From Anaerolineaceae bacterium (GTDB lineage: Bacteria > Chloroflexota > Anaerolineae > Aggregatilineales > Phototrophicaceae): a DNA stretch of 64,000 nucleotides. The stretch is from NCBI GenBank assembly GCA_007693385.1, contig REDR01000063.1, forward strand, positions 60,155 to 124,154. The letters are read 5' to 3'. Shown in pieces: positions 46,253-54,215 of this stretch. The notes beneath the pieces were generated by a model that ran no database searches, was not told the origin of the DNA, and was given only the letters and a program-made list of their open reading frames with translations. The stretch's first letter is position 1, and every line of letters starts with the position of its first letter. Position numbers and translations under genes: made by a program.

Positions 46253-46656
46253 CCTACAAATATGGTTATATGGTTATGTGGATTGCGCCCGCCCCCGATA
46301 GGTCGTCAGAACATTAGAATGCCGCCGTGCAGTCAATGATACTTGCAAGGCGGGCGCGTGGCTTTTAGAATAGAGCGCATGTCAGCAACTCGGCAAGCCA
46401 CAAATCGGCACACCTCAGACCGTGCCGTAATCAGCAACGTCGGGCGAGGGGCATAACTTCAATAACGTCAGTGAAATATGTCGGTTTGTTTCGCACATTT
46501 TGCGGTTATATGGAGTGTGATTACGTTGCTGATGAGATCAGATAAGCACTTCGAGACGCAAGTTATCGCTTAAAAGCGGCCAGAGCGCACACCGTCGCGT
46601 ATCGCTCTGTTTTGTTCGTATTGTGACAATCCAGCACCTATCAGGGAGGATTCACT
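46253..46656 (+). promoter_or_regulatory. long structured leader region of the pot operon
   Basis: About 400 bases without a gene. TCAGCAAC occurs at 46382-46389 and again at 46431-46438, and its complement GTTGCTGA at 46526-46533, so two alternative helices are possible; the second pairing extends to 11 bp (46430-46440 with 46523-46533). CGGCAC/GTGCCG forms a hairpin at 46406-46427. A terminator-like hairpin follows at 46581. No matching known riboswitch is recognised. Where transcription begins is not clear. Confidence 0.45.
46581..46613 (+). terminator. terminator-like hairpin in the pot leader (possible attenuator)
   Basis: CAGAGCG at 46581-46587 pairs perfectly with CGCTCTG at 46603-46609, and TTTT follows. 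It lies 44 bases before the strong ribosome-binding site of the leader reading frame. The short U-run suggests partial, regulated termination. Confidence 0.45.
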
Positions 46657-46713
46657 ATGACCACCATCTTCTGCTTTGAAGCGAAGGGAAACCTGCCATG
46701 GTGGCCGGGCTGA
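46657..46713 (+). CDS. 18-codon leader reading frame overlapping potB
   Basis: ATG 46657 follows GGGAGGA at seven bases, the best ribosome-binding site in the operon, and reads MTTIFCFEAKGNLPWWPG to TGA at 46711-46713. The potB start at 46698 lies inside it in another frame, so ribosomes finishing the leader could re-start on potB (translational coupling). It has no similarity I recognise. It may simply be a decoy created by the potB ribosome-binding region. Confidence 0.45.
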   Translation: MTTIFCFEAKGNLPWWPG

Positions 46714-47558
46714 AGCGGGCGCTCCGCAAACACAACGCTTTTATACTCAGTCTTCCGGCGCTTTTCTGGTTGCTGGTCTTCTTCATCACGCCGCTTCTGC
46801 TGGTGCTGGTGCTCAGTTTCATGTCGCGTGACATCACCGGACGCGGCACATTGCCATTCACCTTCGAGCAGTACGAGCGCGTTTTCACCACGTTCCGTCC
46901 GGTTTTCGTCAGCAGTATCAACATCGCGCTGATTAGCACCGTTGTTTGCCTGCTGATCGGCTATCCACTGGCTTTTTACATCAAAACACGACGTTCGGAC
47001 GCGGTGCGTAATCTCGCGCTGTTTCTGGTGATCTTGCCATTCTGGACGAACTTTCTGGTGCGGACGTATGCGTGGCGCGTGATTCTAGGGCAAAGCGGCC
47101 CGGTCAATACCACTCTGCTATCGTTGGGGCTGGTTGATGAGCCGGTGATCTTCTTGAATACGCAATTCGCGGTGATCGTCGGCATGGTTTACACGTTTCT
47201 GCCGTTTATGGTGTTGCCGATTTATGCGTCGGTGGAGCGCTTCGACTTCCGGCAAGTGGAGGCGGCGCGTGATCTCGGCGCGAACGACTGGCACACGTTC
47301 TGGCGCGTGGTGTTGCCGCAGACGATGCCCGGCGTGGTCGCGGGGTGTATTCTGGTGTTCATCCCGGCTATTGGGGCGTTCATCACGCCGGATTTGCTGG
47401 GCGGGCGCGACGGCTTCATGATCGGCAATCTCATCACGCGGCAATACAAAGGCACGGGCAATGTGCCATTAGGCGCGGCGGCTAGCATGGTGCTGATGGG
47501 CGCGGTGATGCTCTCTTTGCTGGTTTATATCCGCTTCACCGCGAGACAGGAGCGTTAA
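46698..47558 (+). CDS. potB: spermidine/putrescine-type ABC transporter permease PotB
   Basis: A 286-residue permease with six membrane segments. The conserved EAA loop that contacts the ATPase is EAARDLGANDWHTFWRVVL at about residues 195-213. The N-terminus is cytoplasmic and basic (GLKRALRKHN). Downstream genes for PotC, PotD and PotA identify it as part of a polyamine-type importer. Its ATG has AAGGGAA eight bases upstream and lies within the overlapping leader frame. Polyamine specificity is inferred from family and gene set. Confidence 0.9.
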   Translation: MVAGLKRALRKHNAFILSLPALFWLLVFFITPLLLVLVLSFMSRDITGRGTLPFTFEQYERVFTTFRPVFVSSINIALISTVVCLLIGYPLAFYIKTRRSDAVRNLALFLVILPFWTNFLVRTYAWRVILGQSGPVNTTLLSLGLVDEPVIFLNTQFAVIVGMVYTFLPFMVLPIYASVERFDFRQVEAARDLGANDWHTFWRVVLPQTMPGVVAGCILVFIPAIGAFITPDLLGGRDGFMIGNLITRQYKGTGNVPLGAAASMVLMGAVMLSLLVYIRFTARQER

Positions 47559-47561
47559 ACG

Positions 47562-48494
47562 ATGGCTGATGACGTATTGACGCGGCATGTGTCGCATGAG
47601 GATGACGGGCGGGCGGTAGATCGGGCGCGGATGCGGCGCGGTCTGTGGATGCAACGCGGCGGGCAGGCCAGCTTTAACGCGCTGTCGTGGGCGGGCTTCC
47701 TGTTCTTGTGGTTGCCCATCTTCATCCTGATCTTCTATTCGTTCAACGATAGCCGCCAGCTTAACGAATTTCGCGGCTTCACGTTGCAATGGTATCAGAA
47801 CATCTTCGACAACGTGGCCGGCTCGAACGTACAATTCAGCACCGGCTTGATGATGCAGGCGTTCCGCAATAGCCTGATGGTCAGCCTCACGGCGACGATC
47901 ATCGCGACGATCATCGGGACGATGGTGGCGCTGAGTCTGGCACGCGGGCGCTTTCCGGGACGGCGCTATATCGACAGCTTGCTATTTCTGCCGGTGGTGA
48001 TTCCGGAGATCACGCAGGGCGTCTCGTTGGCGATGTTCTTTCAACTGGTTTTCGAGTTCATGCGGCGCGTGGATGGCGTCGCGTGGAATTACGGCTTCAC
48101 TACTATCATCATCGGCCATGTGGCTTTTAATATCTCGTATGTGGCGATAGTCGTCCGGGCGCGGCTGGCGAATATGAACCCGCGTCTGGAAGAAGCGGCG
48201 TATGATCTGGGCGCGAATGGCTGGCAGACGTTCTGGCGCATCACCTTCCCGCAGATTCTGCCGGGCGTGATGGCCGGTGCATTGCTGGCGTTCACGCTTA
48301 GCCTTGATGATTACGTGGTGACGTTCTTCAACAACGGGCCGGGCAGTACCACGTTGCCGATCTTCGTCTATGGTATGTTAAAGACAACCGTCACGCCGGA
48401 GATCAACGCTATCTCAACGCTGATGCTGGTGTTGTCCGCCGTCATTGTGGTGTTTTCTCTGGTGATGCAACGCAATTTGATGGGGCATCGCTAG
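47562..48494 (+). CDS. potC: spermidine/putrescine-type ABC transporter permease PotC
   Basis: A 310-residue permease, longer than usual because of a charged 40-residue N-terminus (HVSHEDDGRAVDRARMRRG). Six membrane segments, with the EAA loop EEAAYDLGANGWQTFWRIT at about residues 211-229, and the family stretch LSLDDYVVTFFNNGPGSTT. It starts three bases after potB, so the two are translationally linked. A two-hairpin element separates it from potD. Confidence 0.92.
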   Translation: MADDVLTRHVSHEDDGRAVDRARMRRGLWMQRGGQASFNALSWAGFLFLWLPIFILIFYSFNDSRQLNEFRGFTLQWYQNIFDNVAGSNVQFSTGLMMQAFRNSLMVSLTATIIATIIGTMVALSLARGRFPGRRYIDSLLFLPVVIPEITQGVSLAMFFQLVFEFMRRVDGVAWNYGFTTIIIGHVAFNISYVAIVVRARLANMNPRLEEAAYDLGANGWQTFWRITFPQILPGVMAGALLAFTLSLDDYVVTFFNNGPGSTTLPIFVYGMLKTTVTPEINAISTLMLVLSAVIVVFSLVMQRNLMGHR

Positions 48495-48535
48495 GTTAAC
48501 TTTTTGGTTATTGTGTGAGAATGGTGCAGGTTTTT

Positions 48536-48622
48536 GTCACCTTTTTGAAAAAAGGTGACGCCAAAAACTTTTGACAAGGATTCAAAGTCTTTTTTGGTTC
48601 TTTTTTCTACAGAAAAAAGAAC
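48536..48622. repeat. double hairpin element, GGTTCTTTTTT type, copy 2, inside the pot operon
   Basis: GTCACCTTTTT at 48536-48546 pairs with AAAAAGGTGAC at 48549-48559, and GTTCTTTTTT at 48597-48606 pairs perfectly with AAAAAAGAAC at 48613-48622 (loop CTACAG). The right half matches the element at 12836-12857. Placed between potC and potD it may lower or protect expression across the operon. Confidence 0.6.
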
Positions 48623-48710
48623 AGAAGAAAATCACTTATGAATCAACTGCACCAGATTTACTCATGAGCCAACTTTTTTGAACGCGAATTCGCAAGCAGG
48701 AGGCAGAAAC

Positions 48711-49820
48711 ATGCGTAAAGTTTTGACTCTGTTCACACTATTGGCCTTGATGGGGATGGCGCTTCCCCTGATGGCGCAGGACGAAGAAGCGGCGGAAACG
48801 CCGGAGCCGGTCATCGAATGGGAATGTCCGGAAGGCTTTGCAGGCCAGACGCTCAACGTCTGGAACTGGGCGACTTACATCGGTGAGACGACGATCAGCA
48901 CGTTTGAAGAACTGTGCGGCGTGTCGGTGGTGTATGACGTATACGACAGCAACGAGGCATTGATCGCCCGTTTGCGGCAGGGCAACCCGGGCTATGATGT
49001 CGCGTTTCCGGGTGAGTATGCCATCGCTATTCTGGTGCGGGACGGCCTGCTAGAGCAGATCGACACCGGCGCGATCCCCAACTACGAGAACATCGATGAG
49101 CAATGGCTGGGGCTGTACTTCGATCCGGATGAAGAATACAGCGTGCCGTACCTGTGGGGTACGTTCGGCGTGGCGTATAACGTGAACGTTGTCGAGGAGC
49201 CGATCACCAGTTGGGAGCAAGTTTGGGCGCATGAAGGCGCGGTGGTCTGGGTGGATGACCCGCGCTCGATTCTGGGTATCGGCCTGCTTCTGCTCGGTTA
49301 TGATCCCAACAGTGACGACCGCGACGAAATCTTCGAGGCGGCGGAATATATCCTCGCCAATAGCGGGAATGTGGTCGCCTTCGCCGCCGATGATGGTCAG
49401 GCGCAACTGGCACGCGGCGACGCCGACATCGCGCTGGAATATAGCGGCGATGTGTTCCAGATCATCGCGGACTGCGAATGTGACGATTTCGTTTACGTGT
49501 TGCCCGACGAAGGCTCGATTGCCGATGTCGCCGCGATGGTGCTATTGAAAGATGCGCCCAATCCGGAGCTAGCGCTGGTCTTCATGGATTACATCCTTGA
49601 TCCGGGCGTGATGTCGCTGATCGTGATGGATGTGCTGTACCCGACGACCAACCGCGCCGCGATTGAGTCCGGCTTCATCCCGGATGAAATCTTGAACAAT
49701 CCGGTTATCTTCCCTTCGTCGGAAATTCAAGAGCGTTTGTTCCTGCTGGAAGACGTGGGCGAAGCCGAGCAAGCCTACAATGACGCATGGGACGAAATCC
49801 TGATCTTCGGCGGTAACTGA
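48711..49820 (+). CDS. potD: extracytoplasmic polyamine-binding protein PotD
   Basis: A 369-residue type-II binding protein. The signal peptide (RKVLTLFTLLALMGMALPLMAQ) ends in an AxQ-type site with no lipobox Cys. LNVWNWATYIGETTISTFEE is the usual PotD front, with WGTFGVAYN and EYSGDVFQI in the cleft. Cysteines at WECPEG, ELCGVS, DCECDD are unusual for the family. I start at ATG 48711 with AGGAGG eight bases upstream, not the TTG at 48678. It should deliver polyamine to PotB/C. Confidence 0.9.
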   Translation: MRKVLTLFTLLALMGMALPLMAQDEEAAETPEPVIEWECPEGFAGQTLNVWNWATYIGETTISTFEELCGVSVVYDVYDSNEALIARLRQGNPGYDVAFPGEYAIAILVRDGLLEQIDTGAIPNYENIDEQWLGLYFDPDEEYSVPYLWGTFGVAYNVNVVEEPITSWEQVWAHEGAVVWVDDPRSILGIGLLLLGYDPNSDDRDEIFEAAEYILANSGNVVAFAADDGQAQLARGDADIALEYSGDVFQIIADCECDDFVYVLPDEGSIADVAAMVLLKDAPNPELALVFMDYILDPGVMSLIVMDVLYPTTNRAAIESGFIPDEILNNPVIFPSSEIQERLFLLEDVGEAEQAYNDAWDEILIFGGN

Positions 49821-49863
49821 TCGGGCGCGTTTGAGCGCGGATAGCTGACAATGAATGTTCTGC

Positions 49864-49894
49864 GGGGCGGCTCTGGTGCCGTCCCGCCCCTTTT
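49864..49894 (+). terminator. attenuator-like hairpin between potD and potA
   Basis: GGGGCGG at 49864-49870 pairs perfectly with CCGCCCC at 49884-49890, followed by TTTT. It lies 14 bases before the potA ATG region and could reduce ATPase expression relative to the binding protein, which cells usually need in excess. Confidence 0.55.
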
Positions 49895-49908
49895 ACGGGG
49901 AGGCTGTG

Positions 49909-51030
49909 ATGAGCGATGTCAAAGTGCAACTGGTGAAAACCGTCAAAGAATTTCCGGGCAGGCGCGGCGAAGATGCGGTGCGTGCGGTGGATTCGATCAA
50001 TTTGACCATCTACGACGGCGAATTCTTCGCGTTACTCGGCCCGTCCGGTTGTGGCAAGACGACGACGCTCCGCCTGATCGCCGGATTCGAGCAACCGACA
50101 TCGGGCGATGTCATCATCGACGGCGAGCAGATGGCCGGTGTGCCCGCTTTTCATCGTCCGGTGAATACCGTGTTTCAGGATTACGCGCTGTTTCCGCACA
50201 TGACCGTGATGCAGAATGTGATGTTCGGGCTGAAGATGGCCGGTGTTGACCGCCGCGAAGCGGAGCGCCGCGCCGCGTCTGCGCTGGAACTGGTCGGCCT
50301 GCCCAACATCCGCAAGCGCCGCCCGCGTGAGCTATCCGGCGGGCAACAGCAACGGGTGGCGCTGGCGCGGGCGCTGGTCAAAAAGCCGAGCGTGTTATTG
50401 CTGGATGAGCCGCTCGGCGCGTTAGACCTCAAATTGCGCCGCCGGATGCAGATTGAGTTGAAGGCGATGCAGGCCGAACTGGGCATCACGTTCATCTTCG
50501 TCACGCACGATCAAGAAGAAGCGATGACGATGGCGAACCGTATCGCGGTGATGGATCAAGGCCACATCTTGCAGATCGGCAGGCCGGATGAGATTTACGA
50601 GACGCCGCGCACGCGCTTCGTCGCCGACTTCATCGGCGAGACGAATTTCCTGCAAGGTCGCCTGTTGCACACCGAAGATCGCGTCGGCGTGGTCGATATT
50701 GGCGACGACGTGAGCATCCCGGCCATCATGCCGGAACGTCACGCCGCCCGCGCCGGTGATGATGTGACCGTCGCCATTCGTCCAGAGCGCATCGCCATAC
50801 AGGGCATGGACGTGCCGGCCAGCGCCGATGACTCGCGGGTGATGGTGCGCGGGCGCGTGACCGAAGCCTACTACATCGGCACGGATACGCGCTATGTGGT
50901 GCGCGTGGCGTCGGCGTCGTTGACGGTGCGCGTGCAAAACACCGACTATCAGCGCGGCATGGGCTTCAAGCCACAGCAAGCGGTCTATGTGCTGTGGGAG
51001 AAACATAACGCCCGCCTGCTGGTTGATTAG
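49909..51030 (+). CDS. potA: polyamine ABC transporter ATPase PotA
   Basis: A 373-residue ATPase. Walker A GPSGCGKTTTLRLIAGFEQP (about residues 43-62), Q-loop VFQDYALFPHMTV, signature LSGGQQQRVALARALVKKP, Walker B VLLLDEPLGALD and H-loop VTHDQEEA are complete. The C-terminal TOBE-type regulatory domain covers about 250-370. It starts at ATG 49909 after GGGGAGG; the frame from 49855 adds 18 residues that span the hairpin and is rejected. As the last gene of potBCDA it powers uptake. Confidence 0.94.
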   Translation: MSDVKVQLVKTVKEFPGRRGEDAVRAVDSINLTIYDGEFFALLGPSGCGKTTTLRLIAGFEQPTSGDVIIDGEQMAGVPAFHRPVNTVFQDYALFPHMTVMQNVMFGLKMAGVDRREAERRAASALELVGLPNIRKRRPRELSGGQQQRVALARALVKKPSVLLLDEPLGALDLKLRRRMQIELKAMQAELGITFIFVTHDQEEAMTMANRIAVMDQGHILQIGRPDEIYETPRTRFVADFIGETNFLQGRLLHTEDRVGVVDIGDDVSIPAIMPERHAARAGDDVTVAIRPERIAIQGMDVPASADDSRVMVRGRVTEAYYIGTDTRYVVRVASASLTVRVQNTDYQRGMGFKPQQAVYVLWEKHNARLLVD

Positions 51031-51149
51031 GCGCGGTTCATTGGACGTTGTACGGCTACGCCCGTTGGCCGTGACGTGTTTGTGCGCTATGCTATGATGT
51101 AAACGTATCGTCGATTTATCGTTATCGTTTGTAGTCGTAAGCGACCAGC

Positions 51150-52136
51150 ATGATGAGAACCCATTACGATGTGTTGCGGATCACGCCCGACGCGACACAA
51201 GAGCAAATCAAGCGGGCGTATCGCCAATTGATGAAGCAGTATCACCCTGACCGGCTGGAAGCGGAACGGGCGCGGGCGCAGACGCCACTCGATCGCCACA
51301 TTGTCGAGCGTCAGATCAGCGACGCGCACCAGTACACCCAGCTCTTGAATCAAGCCTACGCGGTGCTGGCCGATCCGGTCAAGCGGCGGCAATACGACGC
51401 TAGTATCCGCCCAGCAACTCCGGCACGCGCCGCATCCGCCACTGACTACGCCGCCTATCCATACAAGCCGCGCCCGCCGCAAGACCCGCCGCGCCGCCCA
51501 CCACCCCCGCACGTCAAGAACACGCCGCCGCGTGAGGATTATGGCCCGCACCCGAATGAATTGATGCGGCGGATTGGCTTCAGCCTGTTCTTTCTGGTGG
51601 CGTTGCTTTTCGTGTGCGAATTGAGCGTCAATAGCATGTTTGTTGATCTCGAAGCGGAGGGAGAAGTGGCGTTACAGATCACCCGCCGCAACATCGACGC
51701 GACGGCCTACGCGCTGAGCATCCCGCCGGAGCCGCGCTCGACGGAGGAAGCGTTCTTCCTGTCGGCTATTTCTGCGCTGAATTATGAGGATTACACCGGC
51801 GCGATTGATGATCTATCCCGCGCCATCCACATCACCCCCAGCGCCGACCTGTACTATATGCGTGGGCTGGCCTACCGGCAGAGGGCGGTGGGCATCTCAG
51901 ACGCGGACAACAGCCGCGCCCGCACCGACTTCACGCGGGCGCTGACGCTCCAGCCTAATTTCGCGGAGGCGTACTATCAGCGCGGCGTCTTGCTGTATGA
52001 TTCGTGGCGCATTTACGGCGGCGACGGCCTGCGGCTGGATGCGTTGGCGGATTTTGAGATGTTCGCCGCGCTCGGTGATCTAGCGGATGTTCAGCGCGTG
52101 GAGCAGATCATCCGACAATTGCAAGAGGCCGCCTGA
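51150..52136 (+). CDS. membrane-anchored J-domain and TPR protein
   Basis: A 328-residue protein. The N-terminal J domain (HYDVLRITPDATQEQIKRAY, HPD in YHPDRLEAER) spans about residues 5-88. A Pro-rich linker, one membrane segment at about residues 144-162, and TPR-like repeats (LNYEDYTGAIDDLSRAIHI, ADLYYMRGLAYRQRA, RTDFTRALTLQPNFAEAY, YQRGVLLYDS) follow. The order suggests it recruits an Hsp70 to the membrane. It has no operon partner besides the flavodoxin-fold gene 15 bases downstream. Confidence 0.86.
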   Translation: MMRTHYDVLRITPDATQEQIKRAYRQLMKQYHPDRLEAERARAQTPLDRHIVERQISDAHQYTQLLNQAYAVLADPVKRRQYDASIRPATPARAASATDYAAYPYKPRPPQDPPRRPPPPHVKNTPPREDYGPHPNELMRRIGFSLFFLVALLFVCELSVNSMFVDLEAEGEVALQITRRNIDATAYALSIPPEPRSTEEAFFLSAISALNYEDYTGAIDDLSRAIHITPSADLYYMRGLAYRQRAVGISDADNSRARTDFTRALTLQPNFAEAYYQRGVLLYDSWRIYGGDGLRLDALADFEMFAALGDLADVQRVEQIIRQLQEAA

Positions 52137-52151
52137 AAGCGAAGGTTCGTG

Positions 52152-52796
52152 ATGAATGTGCTGATCGTCTATGCCCACCCCGACCCGAAATCGTTTGACT
52201 ATGCCATGCTACAGAAAGCGCTGGAAGTGTTGAAGCGCGAAGGCCACGCCGTCGAAGTGACCGACCTGTACGACCTGCGCTTTAAGGCGGTGGCCGACGC
52301 CGACGACTTCACCGACCCGCTCGATCCGTTGAATCTGGATATGATGGCCGAACAGCACCACGCCGCCCACACGCACACCTACAGCGCCGACATCCTGTTT
52401 GAACAGCGCAAACTGCTATGGGCGGATACGCTGATCTTGCAATTCCCGTTGTGGTGGTATTCCGTCCCGGCCATCATGAAAGGGTGGATTGACCGCGTGC
52501 TGACGTATGGCTTCGCGTATGGCGCGGAGCGCAACATGACCGGACGGCGGGCGATGCTGGTCATGACGACGGGCGGCCTGCCCGCGTCGTTCACCAGCGA
52601 CAAACAGCGCACCCTCAGCGACATGCTGGACTATCTGCAACGCGGCACGCTGTACTTCTGCGGGTTTGACGTGTTGCCGCCGTTCGCGGTCTACGGGGCG
52701 GCCAATGCCGACGCCGATCAGCGCGAGCAATTCTTATTGCAATATACCCAGCTTTTGCGTTCGCTGGCGTATATCCCGCCGATTGTCTACGTGTGA
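52152..52796 (+). CDS. flavodoxin-fold NAD(P)H quinone reductase
   Basis: A 214-residue protein of the MdaB/KefF/NQO (Flavodoxin_2) family. It starts MNVLIVYAHPDPKSFDYAM, with LILQFPLWWYSVPAIMKGWI for the flavin pocket and MLVMTTGGLPASF. It reduces quinones or similar acceptors by two electrons. ATG 52152 follows AAGG by seven bases; a GTG three bases earlier is less likely. The space after it leads into the rplJ regulatory region. Confidence 0.9.
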   Translation: MNVLIVYAHPDPKSFDYAMLQKALEVLKREGHAVEVTDLYDLRFKAVADADDFTDPLDPLNLDMMAEQHHAAHTHTYSADILFEQRKLLWADTLILQFPLWWYSVPAIMKGWIDRVLTYGFAYGAERNMTGRRAMLVMTTGGLPASFTSDKQRTLSDMLDYLQRGTLYFCGFDVLPPFAVYGAANADADQREQFLLQYTQLLRSLAYIPPIVYV

Positions 52797-52801
52797 GGCG
52801 G

Positions 52802-52862
52802 TTATCCCAAACGCCGCGCCGTGAAAATATATCCCAAAATTTGGGATAAGTTGGGATATATT
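52802..52862. promoter_or_regulatory. cluster of four TATCCCAA/TTGGGATA half-sites
   Basis: TATCCCAA occurs on the plus strand at 52803-52810 and 52830-52837, and its complement TTGGGATA at 52841-52848 and 52851-52858. The outer pair extends to a perfect 12-bp inverted repeat (52826-52837 with 52851-52862). The cluster ends 29 bases before the -35 box of the rplJ promoter, a typical distance for an upstream regulator. Confidence 0.5.
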
Positions 52863-52890
52863 CGGCCGTGATTCATCGCGCCCGCCGCCC

Positions 52891-52918
52891 TTGACTCTGT
52901 GAGGCGGTCAGCTATAAT
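52891..52918 (+). promoter_or_regulatory. sigma70-type promoter of rplJ-rplL
   Basis: TTGACT at 52891-52896 and TATAAT at 52913-52918 are separated by 16 bases. Both boxes are near consensus, making this the strongest promoter found in the window. Transcription would start near 52925 and include the L10 leader. Confidence 0.85.
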
Positions 52919-52939
52919 CCAGAATATCAATTTAGCGCC

Positions 52940-53026
52940 CATTACCACAGACAGCAGGCGCGGTTGTGTTCAACCGCTTAATCCCCTGCCGAGGTGAAGG
53001 TAGAACAGCTATTGTGCATGACTATC
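52940..53026 (+). ncRNA. ribosomal protein L10 leader RNA
   Basis: The transcript has the known L10-leader features: GCAGG at 52954-52958 paired with CCTGC at 52985-52989, an inner hairpin GCGGTTG/CAACCGC (52960-52966 with 52971-52977), and the conserved CTTAATCCCCTGCCGAGGTG after it. In the established model, excess L10(L12) binds this leader and represses its own operon. Here it lies between the strong promoter and the attenuator. Confidence 0.88.
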
Positions 53027-53029
53027 AAT

Positions 53030-53062
53030 AGCGACCTTTGCACGTCTGCGGGTCGCTTTTTT
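53030..53062 (+). terminator. attenuator/terminator after the L10 leader
   Basis: AGCGACC at 53030-53036 pairs with GGTCGCT at 53051-53057, followed by a T-run to 53062. Because it precedes rplJ within the same transcript, it is probably a regulated attenuator under L10 control. Confidence 0.82.
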
Positions 53063-53111
53063 GTTTTGTTGGGCTGTTTGTGGACAGCATATCTTTTGAA
53101 AGGAGTAGCCC

Positions 53112-53657
53112 TTGCCTATCACAAAAGCACGCAAGGATGAGCTAGTCGCGGAATACGTGGACTTGCTAGAGCGCTCCAATGGTTTCGTTATTATCCAGTT
53201 TTCCGGACTGACGGTTGCGGAAATCGACCAGCTACGCGCAAAAGTTCGCGGCGCGGACGGGCATTACGCCGTCGCCAAGAACACGCTTTTGACCAAAGCG
53301 CTACAGCAACTCGATTGGCCGGTGCCCGATGATCTGCTGAAAGGGCCGAACGCCATCGCTTTCGGGCTGGATAATATGCCGGGTGTGGCGAAGGCCATCC
53401 TCGAATTTACCAGCGATAAAGTGTTTGAAGAACGCACCCAGGTTAAGGGCGGTGTGATGACCGGTGAGGTTATCAACGCCAAGCAGGTGGATGCGGTCAG
53501 CAAACTGCCGTCGCTGGACGAACTACGCGCTCAACTGGCGGGGTTGATAATCTCTCCCGCGCAGGGTCTGGTCAGCGTCATCAACAGCGCTACCGGGCAG
53601 GTTGTCAACGTCGTTCAGGCGTATGTGGACGCCAATCAAGGAGAGGGTGCGGCCTAA
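53112..53657 (+). CDS. rplJ: 50S ribosomal protein L10
   Basis: A 181-residue protein beginning PITKARKDELVAEYVDLLER with LTVAEIDQLRAKVRG and YAVAKNTLLTKAL, and the C-terminal helix that carries L7/L12 dimers. L10 forms the base of the ribosomal stalk. The start is TTG 53112 with AAAGGAG seven bases upstream. The leader RNA upstream shows autoregulation. rplL follows after 122 bases. Confidence 0.96.
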   Translation: MPITKARKDELVAEYVDLLERSNGFVIIQFSGLTVAEIDQLRAKVRGADGHYAVAKNTLLTKALQQLDWPVPDDLLKGPNAIAFGLDNMPGVAKAILEFTSDKVFEERTQVKGGVMTGEVINAKQVDAVSKLPSLDELRAQLAGLIISPAQGLVSVINSATGQVVNVVQAYVDANQGEGAA

Positions 53658-53779
53658 GCGTGAGCGACATTGGCCGCATGACGAAGCGTTTTATCTTTTT
53701 GCAGTATTCCGTATTTGCCAATCTACGCGCCGACGAACACGCGAGCGCGTTAACTGACTAACGAAAGGACTCAAATCTC

Positions 53780-54175
53780 ATGGCAGATTTAGAAAAGATC
53801 GTCGAAGAACTGTCGAACCTGACCATTCTGGAAGCCGCCGAACTGAAGACCTTGCTGGAAGAAAAATGGGGCGTGACTGCCGCTTCCGGTGGTATGATGA
53901 TGGACCCGTCCATGATGGCGGCGATGGCTGGCGGCGCTGGCGCGGCTGTTGAAGAAGAAGAGCAGACCGAATTCGATGTCGTCATCGAAGATGCCGGGCC
54001 GAAGAAGATCAACGTGATTAAGGTCGTCCGCACCCTGACCGATCTCGGTCTGAAGGAAGCTAAGGAAGCGGTTGAGAACACCCCCGCCACCTTGCTCGAA
54101 GGTGTGGCGAAGGAAAGCGCGGAAGACGCGAAGACCAAGCTGGAAGCCGAAGGCGCGAAAGTCGTCATCAAGTAA
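53780..54175 (+). CDS. rplL: 50S ribosomal protein L7/L12
   Basis: A 131-residue acidic protein with an N-terminal dimerisation helix ([19 protein letters not shown]), a hinge that here is Met-rich ([14 protein letters not shown]), and the C-terminal domain [20 protein letters not shown] and [13 protein letters not shown]. It recruits translational GTPases. GAAAGGA lies ten bases upstream. The gene is followed by a strong two-way terminator, and rpoB is not adjacent. Confidence 0.96.
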   Translation: MADLEKIVEELSNLTILEAAELKTLLEEKWGVTAASGGMMMDPSMMAAMAGGAGAAVEEEEQTEFDVVIEDAGPKKINVIKVVRTLTDLGLKEAKEAVENTPATLLEGVAKESAEDAKTKLEAEGAKVVIK

Positions 54176-54215
54176 CGACGCCCCTTCTGCCTCAGGCAGG
54201 ATTTCACACACAACG

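Larger units (their letters stand above)
52797..53111. other. 315-base intergenic region holding the rplJ control elements
   Basis: This gap contains in order: a palindromic TTGGGATA cluster (52802-52862), a sigma70 promoter (52891-52918), the L10 leader RNA (52940-53026) and an attenuator/terminator (53030-53062), then the AAAGGAG of rplJ. Nothing else is seen in it, and no protein-coding frame is credible. Confidence 0.8.

Noticed and set aside
48536..48622. Insertion sequence or MITE remnant in the pot operon
   Set aside because: Two hairpins are present but no target-site duplication or terminal inverted repeat bounding the whole element could be found, so it is listed only as a repeat.
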